A stretch of DNA of 64,000 nucleotides from Streptomyces sp. STR69 (GTDB lineage Bacteria; Actinomycetota; Actinomycetes; Streptomycetales; Streptomycetaceae): positions 1-64,000 of the forward strand of contig NZ_JALJRY010000023.1 in assembly GCF_024519455.1 (NCBI RefSeq), given 5' to 3'. The translations under genes were made by a program, and so were the position numbers. Below the pieces are notes generated by a model. The model was not told where the DNA came from. It was given only the letters and a program-made list of their open reading frames with translations, and searched no databases. Below, piece by piece: positions 62,936 to 64,000 of this stretch; within the stretch, counting starts at the first letter, position 1, and the number at the start of each line of letters is the position of its first letter.

Positions 62936-64000
62936 ATGGCTGACCGCTTGCCGGAATTGTCTGTGGAGCAGCTGGAATTCAGTGCGGGCGAGGAGAATTC
63001 GCTGCGCCTGCTGAGCGATCTCGTGACCCGTGCCGCGGCCCGCTGGCCGGACCGCACCGCCGTGGTCTGCGCGCACCGCACCGTCACGTTCGCCGAGCTG
63101 CGGGACGCCGCGGCCGCGGCCGCCGGCGAACTGCGGCGGGCCGGGCTCGCCCGGGGCGAGCGGGTCGTCATCGCGTGCGAGGACCCGGCGAGCGTCCTCG
63201 CGCTGCTGCTCGCGACGGCCGCGGCCGGAGCCGTGCACGTCCTCGCGGAACCGGAGCTGCCCGGCTACGCCGCCCGGCATCTCCTCACCGACGCCGCCCC
63301 CGCCCGCGTCCTCGCCGACGCGTCCTCGTCGCTCGCCGCCGCGGCACGCGCCGAGAACCTGCCGGTAGGGCAACTGCGGCCCTTCTCCCTCCCCGTCCCC
63401 GCGCGCACCGCCCCCGAGGCCGCCGCGATTCCGTCCGACCCCGTGAGCATCCTGTACACGTCCGGGTCCACGGGCCGGCCCAAAGGCGTGGTCAGCACGC
63501 ACGCCAACGTGCTGTTCGCCGTCCGGGCCATCGCCCGCCGGCTGCGCCTGACGCCCGACGACGTGATCGGCTGTGTGCTCCCGCTGACCTTCGACTACGG
63601 CCTCTACCAGCTCTATCTCGGCCTGTACTCGGGTGCCGCGGTCGCGCTCGGCCACGGCGTGGACGCCGGACCGGGCCTCGTGCGGTTCCTGCTGCGCCAC
63701 GAGGTGACCGTGCTGCCCTCGGTGGCCGGGCTCACCTGGTCGCTGTGCAGGCTGGCCGAGCGGCAGTCCCGGCGGCCGCCCCTGCGCATGCTCACCAACA
63801 CGGGCGCGGCCCTGTCGCCCCGGCTGGCGGCCAGGGCGCGGGAAGCGTTCCCCGGGATCGACGTCGTCGCGATGTACGGGCTCACCGAGTGCAAACGCGT
63901 CTCCGTCCTGCTGCCCGAGGAGTGGCAGGAGCGGCCCACCTCGGTGGGCCGCCCGCTCGACGACACCGAGGTCCTCGTCCTGTGCCCGCGCACCGGACAG
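62936..64000 (+). CDS. AMP-dependent acid/amino-acid ligase (partial, runs off the right edge)
   Basis: The first 355 residues are in the window. The start is ATG 62936 (MADRLPELSVEQ). GAGG lies 12 bases upstream, so the ribosome site is modest. ANL-family motifs are ILYTSGSTGRPKGVVSTH (A3), LPLTFDYGLYQLYLG (A4 position), and AMYGLTECKRVSVL (A5). FDYGLYQ is closer to acyl-CoA/ACP ligases than to NRPS A domains, so it may activate a carboxylic acid and pass it to a carrier. It is divergent from the cluster 2 operon and probably belongs to the same pathway. Confidence 0.9.
   Translation, partial: MADRLPELSVEQLEFSAGEENSLRLLSDLVTRAAARWPDRTAVVCAHRTVTFAELRDAAAAAAGELRRAGLARGERVVIACEDPASVLALLLATAAAGAVHVLAEPELPGYAARHLLTDAAPARVLADASSSLAAAARAENLPVGQLRPFSLPVPARTAPEAAAIPSDPVSILYTSGSTGRPKGVVSTHANVLFAVRAIARRLRLTPDDVIGCVLPLTFDYGLYQLYLGLYSGAAVALGHGVDAGPGLVRFLLRHEVTVLPSVAGLTWSLCRLAERQSRRPPLRMLTNTGAALSPRLAARAREAFPGIDVVAMYGLTECKRVSVLLPEEWQERPTSVGRPLDDTEVLVLCPRTGQ

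Noticed and set aside
62563..63171. Leftward 202-codon frame at the start of the AMP-ligase gene
   Set aside because: The rightward frame encodes an ANL enzyme with A3, A4 and A5 motifs; the leftward frame has none.

Overview
The window is very GC-rich actinomycete DNA, almost certainly Streptomyces or a close relative. The signs are third-codon-position GC bias, frequent GTG/TTG starts, ATGA/GTGA gene overlaps, and SARP, LmbU and MbtH families. It holds most of one nonribosomal peptide cluster (about 0.5-44.7 kb) and most of a second, separate biosynthetic locus (about 44.7-64 kb). The end of an unidentified gene lies at the left edge. No RNA gene, CRISPR array or insertion sequence was seen.

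Cluster 1 looks like a piperazate peptide pathway. An L-ornithine N5-monooxygenase (KtzI-like) and a PaiB/KtzT-like piperazate synthase are divergently transcribed at 4.8-7.3 kb. ArgB, ArgC, ArgJ and ArgD, the full set from glutamate to ornithine, are present in two pieces, while no ArgF/G/H is seen. This looks like dedicated ornithine supply. The assembly line runs left to right: MbtH-like protein, LmbU-type regulator, free A domain, free PCP, FAD enzyme, then three NRPSs with the order C-A-T-E-C-A-T, C-A-T-E-C-A-T and C-A(N-methyltransferase)-T-TE, and a type II thioesterase. The free PCP plus five modules suggests a hexapeptide. Two A domains carry piperazate-like pocket codes, both followed by epimerization domains, and a third carries a related but altered code. 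The last residue should be N-methylated. Two DrrAB-type exporters, a second type II thioesterase coupled to a SARP activator, a second LmbU-type regulator, an NTF2-like protein and a serine-hydrolase-like protein without its catalytic residues complete the cluster. A decayed third type II thioesterase lies at 15.9-16.6 kb.

Putative control sites include 7-bp repeats at 11-bp spacing, the layout of SARP operators, in front of the thioesterase/SARP pair, in the ktzI/ktzT gap and in front of the second exporter. In the last case the transcript may be leaderless. A 17-residue arginine-containing reading frame overlaps the argB start.

Cluster 2 is one dense leftward run of 13 mostly overlapping genes (62562 to 44750) that I cannot match to a known pathway. 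In transcription order it encodes an asparagine-synthase-like amidotransferase, an O-carbamoyltransferase, an SGNH-hydrolase-like protein, a MupA-type flavin monooxygenase, an MFS exporter, a threonine/serine dehydratase-like PLP enzyme, a degenerate carbamoyl-phosphate-synthase large-subunit homologue, an FMN reductase, a protein with a BtrH-like N-terminus and a C-terminal carrier domain, an Sfp-type phosphopantetheinyl transferase, and free A, PCP and C proteins. A divergent AMP-ligase gene begins at 62936 and runs off the right edge. The free-standing NRPS parts plus the monooxygenase/reductase pair suggest a small carrier-bound, modified and carbamoylated amino-acid product. This is the least familiar part of the window.
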